From Comamonas granuli NBRC 101663 (GTDB lineage: Bacteria; Pseudomonadota; Gammaproteobacteria; Burkholderiales; Burkholderiaceae_C): DNA of 64,000 nucleotides. The notes under the pieces were generated by a model. That model was given only the letters and a program-made list of their open reading frames with translations. It was not told where the DNA came from and ran no database searches. A program made the translations under genes and the position numbers. This document shows positions 8,585-16,887 of the stretch, one piece after another (position 1 is the first letter of the stretch; every line of letters starts with the position of its first letter). The stretch spans positions 62,001 through 126,000 of the forward strand of contig NZ_BBJX01000008.1 of NCBI RefSeq assembly GCF_000739995.1. The letters are read 5' to 3'.

Positions 8585-10606
8585 TCAGGCGGCGGGCTCC
8601 AGCGGCTGCCAGGTCGCGGGGCAGGCCATCACGGTGTCGCGCCCGGCCTTTTTCGCGTTGTAGAGGGCCGAATCGGCCTGGTAGAACAGGGCGCGCGCAG
8701 CCTCGGCGGCCTCCGGGAAGGCGCCAGAGGCCATGAGCTCCTGGGGGTGCAGGCAGGTCACGCCGATGCTCACCGTCACGTGCCGGTTGCCCGGGCCGGC
8801 GGCGCGGTGCTCCAGCGCCAGGGCGCTGACGGCGGCGCGCATGTGCTCGGCCATCGCCAGGGCCGCGGGCAGGTCGGTGTGCGGCAGCAGCACGGCGAAT
8901 TCCTCGCCCCCGTAGCGGGCCACGACCTCGCCCGCGCGCCCGACCGCGGACGACAGGGCCTGCGCCACCTGCCGCAGGCAGTGGTCGCCCGCCACGTGGC
9001 CGTAGTGATCGTTGTAGGCCTTGAAGTGGTCCACGTCCACCATCAGCAGCGACAGGGCTGAGCCGCTGCGCGCGGCGCGGCTCCATTCGCTGGCCACGGC
9101 TTCGTCGAGGGCGCGGCGGTTGGCCACCTGGGTGAGCGGGTCGGTGCGCACCTGGGCTTCGAGGGCGCTGCGGTAGCCGGCCAGTTGCTCCTCGGTGAGC
9201 TTGCGCTCGGTGATGTCCTGCACCGTGCCCGTCATACGCGGGGCGCTGCCTTTCTCGGCCTGCGAGGGCTTCTCGTATTCCGCCCAGACCTGGACCCAGC
9301 GCACCTGCTGGTCGCTGGCGCGCAGGATGCGGTACTGCATGCGCAAGGGGCTGCGCTCGGCCATGGCCTGGCCGTGCACGGCCAGGATGTGCGCGCGCTC
9401 CTGCGGGTGCAGCAGGGCGGTCCATTGGTCCAGTCCCATGCGCCCGTCGGCGGGCAGGCCGTAGATCTGGCTGACCATGGGCGAAATGATGAATTCCTGG
9501 CTTTCGGTGTCATAGGCGAAGTAGCCCACCGCCGCTGCCTTTTGCGCGGTATCGAGCCAGCGCAGGTGGCGTTCGAGCTCGCGCTGCAGCCGGCGCTCGC
9601 GCCGGCGCGCGTTCCATTGCCAGAAGGCGGTGAGAAAACCGCCCAGCAGCAGCACCAGGCCGATGGGCAGGCCCAGCGACCACCATTCGCGCGCCTGCAC
9701 GTCGGTGAAGGCCTCGGCGATGTCCACTTCCGACACCAGGAACCAGGGCGAGTCGAGCACGGCACTGACCACCGCGAGCACGTTCTCCCCGCGGTAGTCG
9801 CGCCCGTAGAGAATGCCGCGCCCCCCGCGCACGGCCTGCACGGCGGTGTTGTCCGTCTGCGCCATGGACAGGCGCGCGGTCAGCGGCGGTTCGTTGCGGT
9901 GGCGCAGGGGGCTGAGGTAGAGCACCTCGTCACCGCTGCGCTGCACCAGCATGGATTCGGCGGTGCGGCTGTTCGTGGGCCAGGACTCCAGCAGCGGGTA
10001 CAGCGTGGTGCGCACGTCGGTCACCAGCCAGACGGCGCCCAGGGGCTCGATGCCGTCGAACAGCGGCGCAATCACACCGAGGAATGGAAAGGCGAAGATG
10101 GCGTCGCGCCGCGGCTCCACCAGCATGGCCTGGGCCTGCTGCAGCGCCTGCTGCAGCGCCTGCTGCTCGGGGTCGGGCAGGTGGCCCGGGCGCGGGCCGT
10201 CCGGTGCCAGCAGCAGGCGCCCGGCCGTGTCCACCAGGTACACGGCGCTGTAGCGGGCGCGTTCCTCGAGAATGCGCAGGCGCTCGCGCACCAGGGTTTG
10301 GCGGGCCATGGACGGGGCATGCAGCCAGTCGGCCACGGCACGGGCAAACAGCGCGTCGTCCGACAGGGCCATGGCGTCGAGCAGGCGGCGCTCGCGCCAT
10401 TCGCCCACGCTGCGCGCCTGCAACTGGCTGATAGCCAGCAGTTCGCGTTCGATCTGGTGGCGGTGCTCCTGCGCACGCGCCTGGTAGGTCACCTGCAAGC
10501 CCCAGGCAATGCCGCCCAGCAGGGCCAGCACGACCAGCGCCAGCAGGCCCCAGATCCAGGGCGATCGGGCCAGCGGGGGTGGCGAAGAAGGGCTGGAGAA
10601 GGGCAT
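8585..10606 (-). CDS. Membrane diguanylate cyclase, Cache-PAS-GGDEF
   Basis: This 673-residue protein probably makes cyclic di-GMP in response to a periplasmic signal. Residues about 17-38 are a first membrane segment. A periplasmic sensor domain of about 270 residues (Cache/dCache type) follows, then a second membrane segment near 312-333, a PAS domain (about 360-470) and a GGDEF domain with the intact active site GGEEF near residue 565. The product-inhibition site, normally RxxD five residues before GGEEF, reads RAGE here, so feedback inhibition may be weak or absent. There is no EAL domain. The gene starts 124 bp from the divergent solute-binding protein gene. Confidence 0.92.
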   Translation of the reverse strand: MPFSSPSSPPPLARSPWIWGLLALVVLALLGGIAWGLQVTYQARAQEHRHQIERELLAISQLQARSVGEWRERRLLDAMALSDDALFARAVADWLHAPSMARQTLVRERLRILEERARYSAVYLVDTAGRLLLAPDGPRPGHLPDPEQQALQQALQQAQAMLVEPRRDAIFAFPFLGVIAPLFDGIEPLGAVWLVTDVRTTLYPLLESWPTNSRTAESMLVQRSGDEVLYLSPLRHRNEPPLTARLSMAQTDNTAVQAVRGGRGILYGRDYRGENVLAVVSAVLDSPWFLVSEVDIAEAFTDVQAREWWSLGLPIGLVLLLGGFLTAFWQWNARRRERRLQRELERHLRWLDTAQKAAAVGYFAYDTESQEFIISPMVSQIYGLPADGRMGLDQWTALLHPQERAHILAVHGQAMAERSPLRMQYRILRASDQQVRWVQVWAEYEKPSQAEKGSAPRMTGTVQDITERKLTEEQLAGYRSALEAQVRTDPLTQVANRRALDEAVASEWSRAARSGSALSLLMVDVDHFKAYNDHYGHVAGDHCLRQVAQALSSAVGRAGEVVARYGGEEFAVLLPHTDLPAALAMAEHMRAAVSALALEHRAAGPGNRHVTVSIGVTCLHPQELMASGAFPEAAEAARALFYQADSALYNAKKAGRDTVMACPATWQPLEPAA

Positions 10607-10730
10607 GTGCTCTCGCGGCGGGGCGTGCGCTGGGTACTATGTCACACTTTGCTGCATTTGGTGGCAGGGCCGCCGGTCGTGGAAAACCCTCCAGCCACCG
10701 CCAGCCGCCTGCTCTGACAAGGTGATTCCC

Positions 10731-12218
10731 GTGAAGATTCTGCACAGCCTCTGGGCCCCCGCCCTGGCCCTGCTGCTGGTGCTGGCCCCGGGCGCGCAGG
10801 CCCAGCCGGCACCGCGCAGCGTGACCATCAACATCTCGCTCGAACCCGATACCCTGGACCCGACCATGGGGGCCGCCGCCGCCATCGGGGAGGTGGTGCA
10901 CTACAACGTGCTCGAGGGCCTGACCAAGATCGAGGAAAGCGGCGCCGTCGTGCCCCTGCTGGCCGATTCCTGGAGCGTGGACGCCAGCGGCAAGGTCTAC
11001 ACCTTCCGCCTGCGCCAGGGCGTGCGCTTTCAGGATGGCGCGGCCTTCGACGCCGTGGCCGTGCGCTATTCTTTCGAGCGCGCCGCGGCGCCCGAGTCCA
11101 CCAACAAGGCGCGCAAGGCGCTGTTCGACAACATCGCCGACATTGCCACGCCCGATCCGCACACCGTAGTGCTCACCCTGCACCGCCCCGACGCCAGCCT
11201 GCTGTTTCGCCTCGGTGAACCGCCGGCCGTGGTGCTGCACCCGGCCACGGCCGGCCAGGCGGCCACGCAGCCGGTGGGCACGGGGCCCTACCGCATCGCG
11301 CAGCGCACGCGCGGCCACAGCATCACCCTGCTCAAGGCCGACACCTACCGCGACGCCGCGCGCGTGCACATCGAGCGCGCCAGCTACCGCTTCATCCACG
11401 ACATGGCCGCGCAGTCGGCCGCCCTGCAGGCCGGCGAGGTGGATGTGTTCTTCAACCTGGCCACCCAGGACATTGCCCGCTTCCAGGGCGACAGCCGCTA
11501 CCAGGTGCTCATCGGCTCGTCGGCCAGCAAGGGGCTGCTGGCGCTCAACCAGCGGCGCGCGCCGCTGGGCGATGTGCGCGTGCGCCGTGCCATCACGCAC
11601 GCCATCGACCGCGAGGCCTTCATTCGCAAGGTGCTCGACGGCCGCGGCCGCGTGATCGGCAGCCACTTCTCGCCCACCGACCAGGGCTACGTGCACCTGG
11701 CGGGCATGTACCCCTATGACCCCGAGCGCGCACGCGCCCTGCTGCGCGAGGCAGAGGTCACGCTGCCGCTGCGGCTGACCCTGACGCTGCCGCCCACGCC
11801 CTACGCGCGCATGGGCGGGCCGGTGGTCGCGGCGGACCTGGCCAAGGTCGGCATCATCGTGCGCCTGGAGCAGGTCGAGTGGGCACAATGGCTCGCGGGG
11901 GCCTTCAAGGGGAATTTCGACATGACCCTGATCAACCATGTGGAGCCGCTGGACTACCTCATCTACACCGACCCCACGTACTACTTCGGCTACGACAGCG
12001 CCGACTTCCGCAGCCTGGCCGAACGCCATGCCGCCAGCAGCAACGCGCGCGAGCGCCAGATGCTGTTTGCCGACCTGCAGCGCCACCTGGCGCAGGATGC
12101 CGCCAACGTCTGGATCTTTGCGCCGCAGAACGCCGCCGTGGCGCGCAAGGGCCTGCGCGGCGTGTGGATGAATTACCCGATCACCGCGCACGACATCGGC
12201 GCCATGTGGTGGGAGTGA
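10731..12218 (+). CDS. ABC transporter solute-binding protein, peptide/dipeptide type (SBP_bac_5)
   Basis: This 495-residue periplasmic binding protein belongs to the family that captures peptides, nickel or opines for ABC importers. A Sec signal peptide ends at about residue 24 (AQA before Gln). The mature part begins with the family signature of an early beta-strand and LEPDTLDPT, and it contains the typical GTGPY stretch. I chose the GTG start at 10731 because AAGG lies eight bases upstream and the signal peptide begins there; another GTG three codons upstream is possible. No oligopeptide permease or ATPase gene is adjacent. The next gene, 5 bp downstream, is an FtsX-type permease of an unrelated class. 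The ligand is unknown. Confidence 0.9.
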   Translation: MKILHSLWAPALALLLVLAPGAQAQPAPRSVTINISLEPDTLDPTMGAAAAIGEVVHYNVLEGLTKIEESGAVVPLLADSWSVDASGKVYTFRLRQGVRFQDGAAFDAVAVRYSFERAAAPESTNKARKALFDNIADIATPDPHTVVLTLHRPDASLLFRLGEPPAVVLHPATAGQAATQPVGTGPYRIAQRTRGHSITLLKADTYRDAARVHIERASYRFIHDMAAQSAALQAGEVDVFFNLATQDIARFQGDSRYQVLIGSSASKGLLALNQRRAPLGDVRVRRAITHAIDREAFIRKVLDGRGRVIGSHFSPTDQGYVHLAGMYPYDPERARALLREAEVTLPLRLTLTLPPTPYARMGGPVVAADLAKVGIIVRLEQVEWAQWLAGAFKGNFDMTLINHVEPLDYLIYTDPTYYFGYDSADFRSLAERHAASSNARERQMLFADLQRHLAQDAANVWIFAPQNAAVARKGLRGVWMNYPITAHDIGAMWWE

Positions 12219-12223
12219 ACGCC

Positions 12224-14743
12224 ATGCCCCTCTCCGTGTTCTCCCTGGCCTGGCGCACCCTGTGGCGCGACTGGCGCGCCGGTGAGCTGCGCCTGCTGGC
12301 CGTGGCGGTCTGCCTGGCCGTCGCGGCGCTCAGTTCCGTGGCCTTTTTCGCCGACCGGCTCGAAGGCGGCCTGCAGCGCGATGCGCTGCAAATCCTCGGC
12401 GGCGACGCCGTCGTCGCCAGCGACAACCCCACGCCCGAGGCGTTCGTGCAGCACGCGCGCGACCTGGGCCTGGCCGCCGTCACCACCGTGGCCTTTCCCA
12501 CCATGGGCCGCGCCAGCGACGCCCGGGGCGGGGCCAGCCGCCTCGTCGCCTTCAAGAGCGTGGAGCCCGGCTACCCCCTGCGCGGCAGCCTGCGCGTGGC
12601 CGACGCCCCAGGCCAGGAGGGGCGCAGCACGCGCGACATTCCGGCGCCCGGCGAGGTGTGGGTGGACGCGCCCCTGCTCGACGCGCTGGGCCTGCAGATG
12701 GGCGACGAGCTGCTGCTGGGCGATGCCGCGCTGCGCATTGCGCGCATCATCGTCCTCGAACCCGACCGCGGCGCGGGCTTCATGGCCTTTGCCCCGCGTG
12801 TCATGGTCAACGCCGCCGACGTGGCCGCCACCGGCCTGGTGCAGCCCGCCAGCCGCCTGACCTACCGCTTTGCCGTGGCGGGCGAGCCGCGCGCCGTGCG
12901 CAGCTTCAGCACCTGGGCCGAGCAGCAGCTCGCGCACGGCAGCCTGCGCGGCGTGCGCCTGGAGTCGCTGGAGACGGGCCGCCCCGAGATGAAGCAGACG
13001 CTGGAGCGCGCGCAGAAATTCCTCAACCTCGTGGCCCTGCTCGCGGCCCTGCTCGCCGCCGTGGCCGTGGCCCTGGCCGCGCGCGGCTTTGCCGCCGGCC
13101 ACCTGGATGCCGCCGCCATGCTGCGCGTGCTGGGCCTGGGCCAGCGCGCCATTGCCCTGAGCTACGCGCTGGAGTTCCTGCTCGTGGGCCTGGCGGCCAG
13201 CGCCGCGGGCGTGCTGCTCGGCTGGGGCGTGCACTACGTGTTCGTGGCACTGCTGGCGGGCCTGGTCGAGTCCAGCCTGCCCGCGCCGGGGCTGTGGCCC
13301 GCGGCGCTGGGCCTGGGCGTGGGGGGCACGCTGCTGGCGGCCTTCGGCCTGCCGCCGGTGCTGCAGCTCGCCCAGGTGCCGCCGCTGCGCGTGATCCGGC
13401 GCGAGCTGGGCGCGCTGCGCCCGGCCTCGGCCGCCGTGCTGGGCCTGGGCGTGGCGGGCTTTGCCGCCCTGCTGCTCGTGGTCAGCAGCGACGTGCGGCT
13501 CGGGCTCATCGCCGTGGGCGGCTTTGCCGCGGCCGTGGCCCTGTTCGCCGTGCTGGGCTGGCTGGCCGTGTGGCTGCTGCGCCGCAGCGTGCGCGAGGCC
13601 ACCGCGCCGCGCTGGCTGGTGCTGGCCACGCGGCAACTGGCGGCGCGCCCGGCCTTTGCCGTGGTGCAGGTCAGCAGCCTGGCCGTGGGCCTGCTGGCGC
13701 TGGTGCTGCTGGTGCTGCTGCGCACCGACCTGATCGCAAGCTGGCGCCAGGCCACGCCGCCCGACGCGCCCAACCGCTTCGTCATCAACATCCAGCCCGA
13801 TCAGGCCGAGGCCTTCCGCCACATGCTCGGCGAGGCCGGCGTGCGCCGCTACGACTGGTACCCGATGTTCCGCGGCCGCCTCGTGGCCGTGAACGGGCAG
13901 CCCATCGCCCCGGACAGCTACCGCGAGGAGCGCGCCCAGCACCTGGTGGAGCGCGATTTCAACCTCTCCAACGCCGAGCAGCAGCCGCCGCACAACCAGG
14001 TCGTCGCCGGCCGCTGGACGCCGGGCGAACAGGGGGCCGCGAGCGTGGAAGAGGGCCTGGCCCAGACCCTGGGCCTCAAGCTGGGCGACACCCTGCGCTT
14101 TGACATGGCGGGCGTGCAGCAGGAGGTGCGCATCACCTCGCTGCGCAAGGTGGACTGGGCCTCCATGCGCGCCAACTTCTTCGTCATGTTCCCCGTGGCC
14201 CAGGTGCCCGATGCGCCGCTCACCTACCTGGCCGCCTACCGCGCGCCTGCGCAGGCGGGCTTCGACAACGCCCTCGTGCGCCAGTTTCCCAACGTCACCA
14301 ACGTGGACATGGGCGCCACGCTGCTGCAGGTGCAGAACGTGCTCGACCAGGTGGTGCGCGCCGTGGAATTCCTGTTCGGCTTCACCCTGGCCGCCGGGCT
14401 GGTGGTGCTGTTTGCCGCCGTCACCGCCACGCGCGAGGAGCGTGCGCGCGAGTACGCCATCATGCGCGCCCTGGGCGCCCCGGGCCGCCTGCTGCGCCAG
14501 GTGCAGCGCGCCGAGCTGGCGGGCGTGGGCCTGCTGGCCGGCCTGCTCGCCAGCAGCGCCGCCGTGGCCGTGGGCTGGGCGCTGGCGCGCTACGTGTTCG
14601 ACTTCGCCTGGACGGCGCCCGCGCTGGTGCCGCTGGCCGGCAGCCTGGCGGGCGCCGTGCTGGCGCTGCTGGCGGGCTGGTGGGGCCTGCGCGAGGTGCT
14701 GCAGCGCCCGGTGGTGGAGACACTGCGCAAGGCGGCCGAATGA
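12224..14743 (+). CDS. FtsX/MacB-type ABC permease, YbbP-like
   Basis: This 839-residue integral membrane protein has the YbbP layout. After a first membrane segment (about residues 20-40) comes a periplasmic MacB-like domain, then a block of about three membrane segments, further hydrophobic segments in the middle, a second periplasmic domain, and a final FtsX block near residues 710-830. Proteins of this class work with a LolD/YbbA-like ATPase in lipid or lipoprotein transactions or envelope signalling. No such ATPase gene is in the window, which is unusual because ybbA normally precedes ybbP. The start lies 5 bp after the solute-binding protein stop, so the two are probably co-transcribed. 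Its stop codon touches a copy of the dispersed 60-nt element. Confidence 0.88.
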   Translation: MPLSVFSLAWRTLWRDWRAGELRLLAVAVCLAVAALSSVAFFADRLEGGLQRDALQILGGDAVVASDNPTPEAFVQHARDLGLAAVTTVAFPTMGRASDARGGASRLVAFKSVEPGYPLRGSLRVADAPGQEGRSTRDIPAPGEVWVDAPLLDALGLQMGDELLLGDAALRIARIIVLEPDRGAGFMAFAPRVMVNAADVAATGLVQPASRLTYRFAVAGEPRAVRSFSTWAEQQLAHGSLRGVRLESLETGRPEMKQTLERAQKFLNLVALLAALLAAVAVALAARGFAAGHLDAAAMLRVLGLGQRAIALSYALEFLLVGLAASAAGVLLGWGVHYVFVALLAGLVESSLPAPGLWPAALGLGVGGTLLAAFGLPPVLQLAQVPPLRVIRRELGALRPASAAVLGLGVAGFAALLLVVSSDVRLGLIAVGGFAAAVALFAVLGWLAVWLLRRSVREATAPRWLVLATRQLAARPAFAVVQVSSLAVGLLALVLLVLLRTDLIASWRQATPPDAPNRFVINIQPDQAEAFRHMLGEAGVRRYDWYPMFRGRLVAVNGQPIAPDSYREERAQHLVERDFNLSNAEQQPPHNQVVAGRWTPGEQGAASVEEGLAQTLGLKLGDTLRFDMAGVQQEVRITSLRKVDWASMRANFFVMFPVAQVPDAPLTYLAAYRAPAQAGFDNALVRQFPNVTNVDMGATLLQVQNVLDQVVRAVEFLFGFTLAAGLVVLFAAVTATREERAREYAIMRALGAPGRLLRQVQRAELAGVGLLAGLLASSAAVAVGWALARYVFDFAWTAPALVPLAGSLAGAVLALLAGWWGLREVLQRPVVETLRKAAE

Positions 14744-14802
14744 TGCTATGGCTTCAGGAGCTGCCAGCGCTTGATGGATAAGCGCTAGAGGCCCAAAATG
14801 CT
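14743..14802 (+). repeat. Dispersed two-hairpin element, copy 2
   Basis: This copy begins on the last base of the permease stop codon. The second hairpin is a 7-bp stem, AGCGCTT with AAGCGCT around a 7-base loop. The first hairpin is reduced to GCT...AGC. GAGGCC follows, as in copy 6. Confidence 0.7.
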
Positions 14803-14889
14803 CCAAAATATGCCGACCGCCACGGCCGGCTGGGCCGGCTCTCTGCAGCAGCGCCCGGCGGGGGCACAGACCCAACAAGGAGGGAAACC

Positions 14890-15483
14890 ATGACGGCAAG
14901 CGGATGGATCATCGTGGGCGTGGCGGCGGCGACCGTGCTGTGGGCCATCGCGGCCTACAACCGGCTGGTGGAGCTGCGCAACCGCATCGCCAACGCCTTC
15001 GGCCAGATCGACGTGCAGCTCAAGCGCCGCCATGACCTGGTCCCCAACCTGGTGGAAGTGGCACGCGGCTACCTGCAGCACGAGGCCGCTACGCTGGAGG
15101 CCGTCATCCAGGCGCGCGGCCAGGCCCAGGGGGCGGCCGCCGCGGCGCGCACGGCGCCCACCAGCGCGGCCGCCATGGGCGCGCTGGCCGTGGCCGAAGG
15201 GGCGCTGGGCGGCAGCCTGGGGCGCCTCATGGCCGTGGCCGAGAACTACCCCGAGCTCAAGGCCGACGCCACCATGCGCCAGCTCAGCGAGGAGCTCACC
15301 AGCACGGAAAACCGCCTGGGTTTTGCGCGCCAGGCCTTCAACGACCAGGTGCTGGACTTCAACAACGCCGCCACCCGCTTCCCCGCGCTCATCGTGGCGC
15401 GGCTGCTGGGCTTTGCGCCCGCGCCCATGCTCGAGGCCACGCGCAGCGAGGCCGAGCGCGCCGCGCCCCAGGTCCGGTTCTGA
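14890..15483 (+). CDS. lemA: LemA family membrane protein
   Basis: This 197-residue protein has one N-terminal membrane segment (about residues 6-24) followed by a long helical, coiled-coil-rich domain. The family signature of short polar helices includes LVELRNRIANAFGQIDVQLKRR and DLVPNLVE, with LTSTENRLGFARQAFND further on. LemA proteins sit in the inner membrane with a periplasmic or outward-facing helical bundle; their biochemical role is not established. An AAGGAGG ribosome-binding site precedes the ATG. The gene is followed after 26 bp by an M48 metallopeptidase, a pairing common in proteobacteria. Confidence 0.93.
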   Translation: MTASGWIIVGVAAATVLWAIAAYNRLVELRNRIANAFGQIDVQLKRRHDLVPNLVEVARGYLQHEAATLEAVIQARGQAQGAAAAARTAPTSAAAMGALAVAEGALGGSLGRLMAVAENYPELKADATMRQLSEELTSTENRLGFARQAFNDQVLDFNNAATRFPALIVARLLGFAPAPMLEATRSEAERAAPQVRF

Positions 15484-15509
15484 CGCAGCCCCACGCGGCG
15501 GCGCCGGCC

Positions 15510-16604
15510 ATGCGTTTCTGGGACCAGCAGCACAGCGCCCGCGCCGAGACGCGCCGCCTGCTGCTGGCCTTTGCGCTGGCGGTGCTGCTGCTCGTGGCCG
15601 CCGTGCATGGCGCGCTGGTGCTGGCCTGGTGGCTCATGGCGCTGCTGCTGCCCGGGCACCTGCCGTTTCCCGCGGGCTTTCTCGCGGCCAACGTGGGTGT
15701 GTCCTTTCTGCTCATCTTGGGCGGCTGGTGGGTGGAGACGTCCAACCTGCGCGCCGGCGGCGTCCGGCTGGCGCGGCGCGTGGGCGCGCGCGAGCTGCGC
15801 CCTGCCGTCTCGCACGCCGAGCAGCGCCTGGCCAACGTCGTCGAGGAGCTGTGCATCGCCGCGCACATGCCGCGCCCCCAGGTCATGCTGCTGCCGCGCG
15901 CCGATGCCATCAACGCCTTTGCCGCGGGCTGGGACGCGCAGGACGCGGTGCTCGCCGTCACGCAGGGCGCGCTCGACTACCTCACGCGCGAGGAATTGCA
16001 GGGCATGGTGGCGCACGAACTCTCGCACCTGCACGAGGGCGACACGCGCCTGAAGATGCGCCTGGCGGGCATGGTGTTCGGCCTGGAGCTGGTGCACAAC
16101 TTCGGCGAAGAGATGCGCGAGCACGCCGGCCTGTCGTGGTGGTTCGGCACGGCCATCATGCTGGCCGGGTTTGCCGGCTGGCTCGCCGGGCGCCTGCTCA
16201 AGGCGGCGGTCTCGCGCCAGCGCGAATTCCTGGCCGACGCGCGCGCCGTGCAATGGACGCGCAGCAAGGACGGCCTGGGCGGCGTGCTGCGCAAGGTCAT
16301 GGCGCAGTGCGCAAACACCCCGCCCGGCTACGCGGAAAACCCCGACCGCATGGGCCTGGGCCACCCCTCGGTGCAGCACATGCTGTTGGTGGAGGCCGGC
16401 GGCGCCCACGGCCTGGAGCGCTGGCTCGACAGCCACCCCAGCCTGGCCGAGCGCGTGCGCCGGATCTACGGCCGCAGCATGGCCCCGCTCACGCCCCACC
16501 CGGTCAGCGTTGCGCCCGAGCCTGCAGCGTCCCACGGCGGGGGCGGTGCCCCGGGCGCGGTGCCGCTGGCCGCGCTGGTGGACCCGTTCGCGCGCCTGCC
16601 GTGA
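15510..16604 (+). CDS. M48 family membrane metallopeptidase (HtpX-like)
   Basis: This 364-residue zinc peptidase has two N-terminal membrane segments (about residues 17-45 and 55-75) and the catalytic HELSH motif with the supporting glutamate in a later REFLADARAV motif. A further hydrophobic pair (about 210-230) lies between them. The arrangement is like HtpX, which degrades damaged membrane proteins with its active site on the cytoplasmic face. It is paired with lemA. The last 50 residues are a Pro/Gly/Ala-rich tail of no recognisable type. The start is the first ATG after the lemA stop that keeps both membrane segments. Confidence 0.92.
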   Translation: MRFWDQQHSARAETRRLLLAFALAVLLLVAAVHGALVLAWWLMALLLPGHLPFPAGFLAANVGVSFLLILGGWWVETSNLRAGGVRLARRVGARELRPAVSHAEQRLANVVEELCIAAHMPRPQVMLLPRADAINAFAAGWDAQDAVLAVTQGALDYLTREELQGMVAHELSHLHEGDTRLKMRLAGMVFGLELVHNFGEEMREHAGLSWWFGTAIMLAGFAGWLAGRLLKAAVSRQREFLADARAVQWTRSKDGLGGVLRKVMAQCANTPPGYAENPDRMGLGHPSVQHMLLVEAGGAHGLERWLDSHPSLAERVRRIYGRSMAPLTPHPVSVAPEPAASHGGGGAPGAVPLAALVDPFARLP

Positions 16605-16661
16605 AGGCGCGGGCGCCGCAGCGCCGGGCAGCCTCCGCGGTCCGTGCCTGCTGCGGGCAAA

Positions 16662-16696
16662 GAAAAAGGCCGCACGTTCTTGCAACGGTGCGGCCT
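16662..16696 (-). terminator. Intrinsic terminator of tRNA-Arg
   Basis: On the minus strand the stem AGGCCGCAC pairs with GTGCGGCCT (9 bp, 12-base loop) and is followed directly by TTTTTC. It lies just downstream of the tRNA, so it most likely ends the tRNA transcript. Confidence 0.85.
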
Positions 16697-16701
16697 GGGC
16701 G

Positions 16702-16776
16702 TGGTCCCCCCGACAGGAATCGAACCTGTATCTAGCGCTTAGGAGGCACTCGTTCTATCCATTGAACTACGGGGAG
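16702..16776 (-). tRNA. tRNA-Arg (anticodon CCT)
   Basis: The minus strand folds as a complete cloverleaf. The acceptor pairs CTCCCCG with CGGGGGG, the D stem GTTC with GAAC, the anticodon stem AGTGC with GCGCT around loop CTCCTAA, and the T stem ACAGG with CCTGT around TTCGATT. The anticodon CCT reads AGG codons, which are rare in DNA of this composition. The CCA end is encoded. Confidence 0.93.
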
Positions 16777-16826
16777 GTGGCCGAGCATTGTAAGGGCAGG
16801 GCGCGGGCCGGCGGTGCGGCTGCCGG

Positions 16827-16886
16827 ATGCTCTTGTTTGTATAGCTGCCTGCGCTTGTCCGGTAAGCGCTGCAGCCCATTTTGATG
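16827..16886 (+). repeat. Dispersed two-hairpin element, copy 3
   Basis: The second hairpin GCGCTT...AAGCGC is perfect; the first, GCTCT...ATAGC, has one mismatch. Its 3' end (TTTTGATGC) lies one base from the tamB stop codon. Confidence 0.7.
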
Positions 16887-16887
16887 C

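Noticed and set aside
8576-8587. TGAGGCGCCTCA between apbC and the cyclase gene as a terminator
   Set aside because: It is a 12-bp palindrome with no loop and no T-run, partly inside the cyclase stop region.
16605-16887. tRNA-Arg region checked for an integrated element or att site
   Set aside because: No integrase gene and no repeated tRNA 3' end were seen; the neighbours are core genes.
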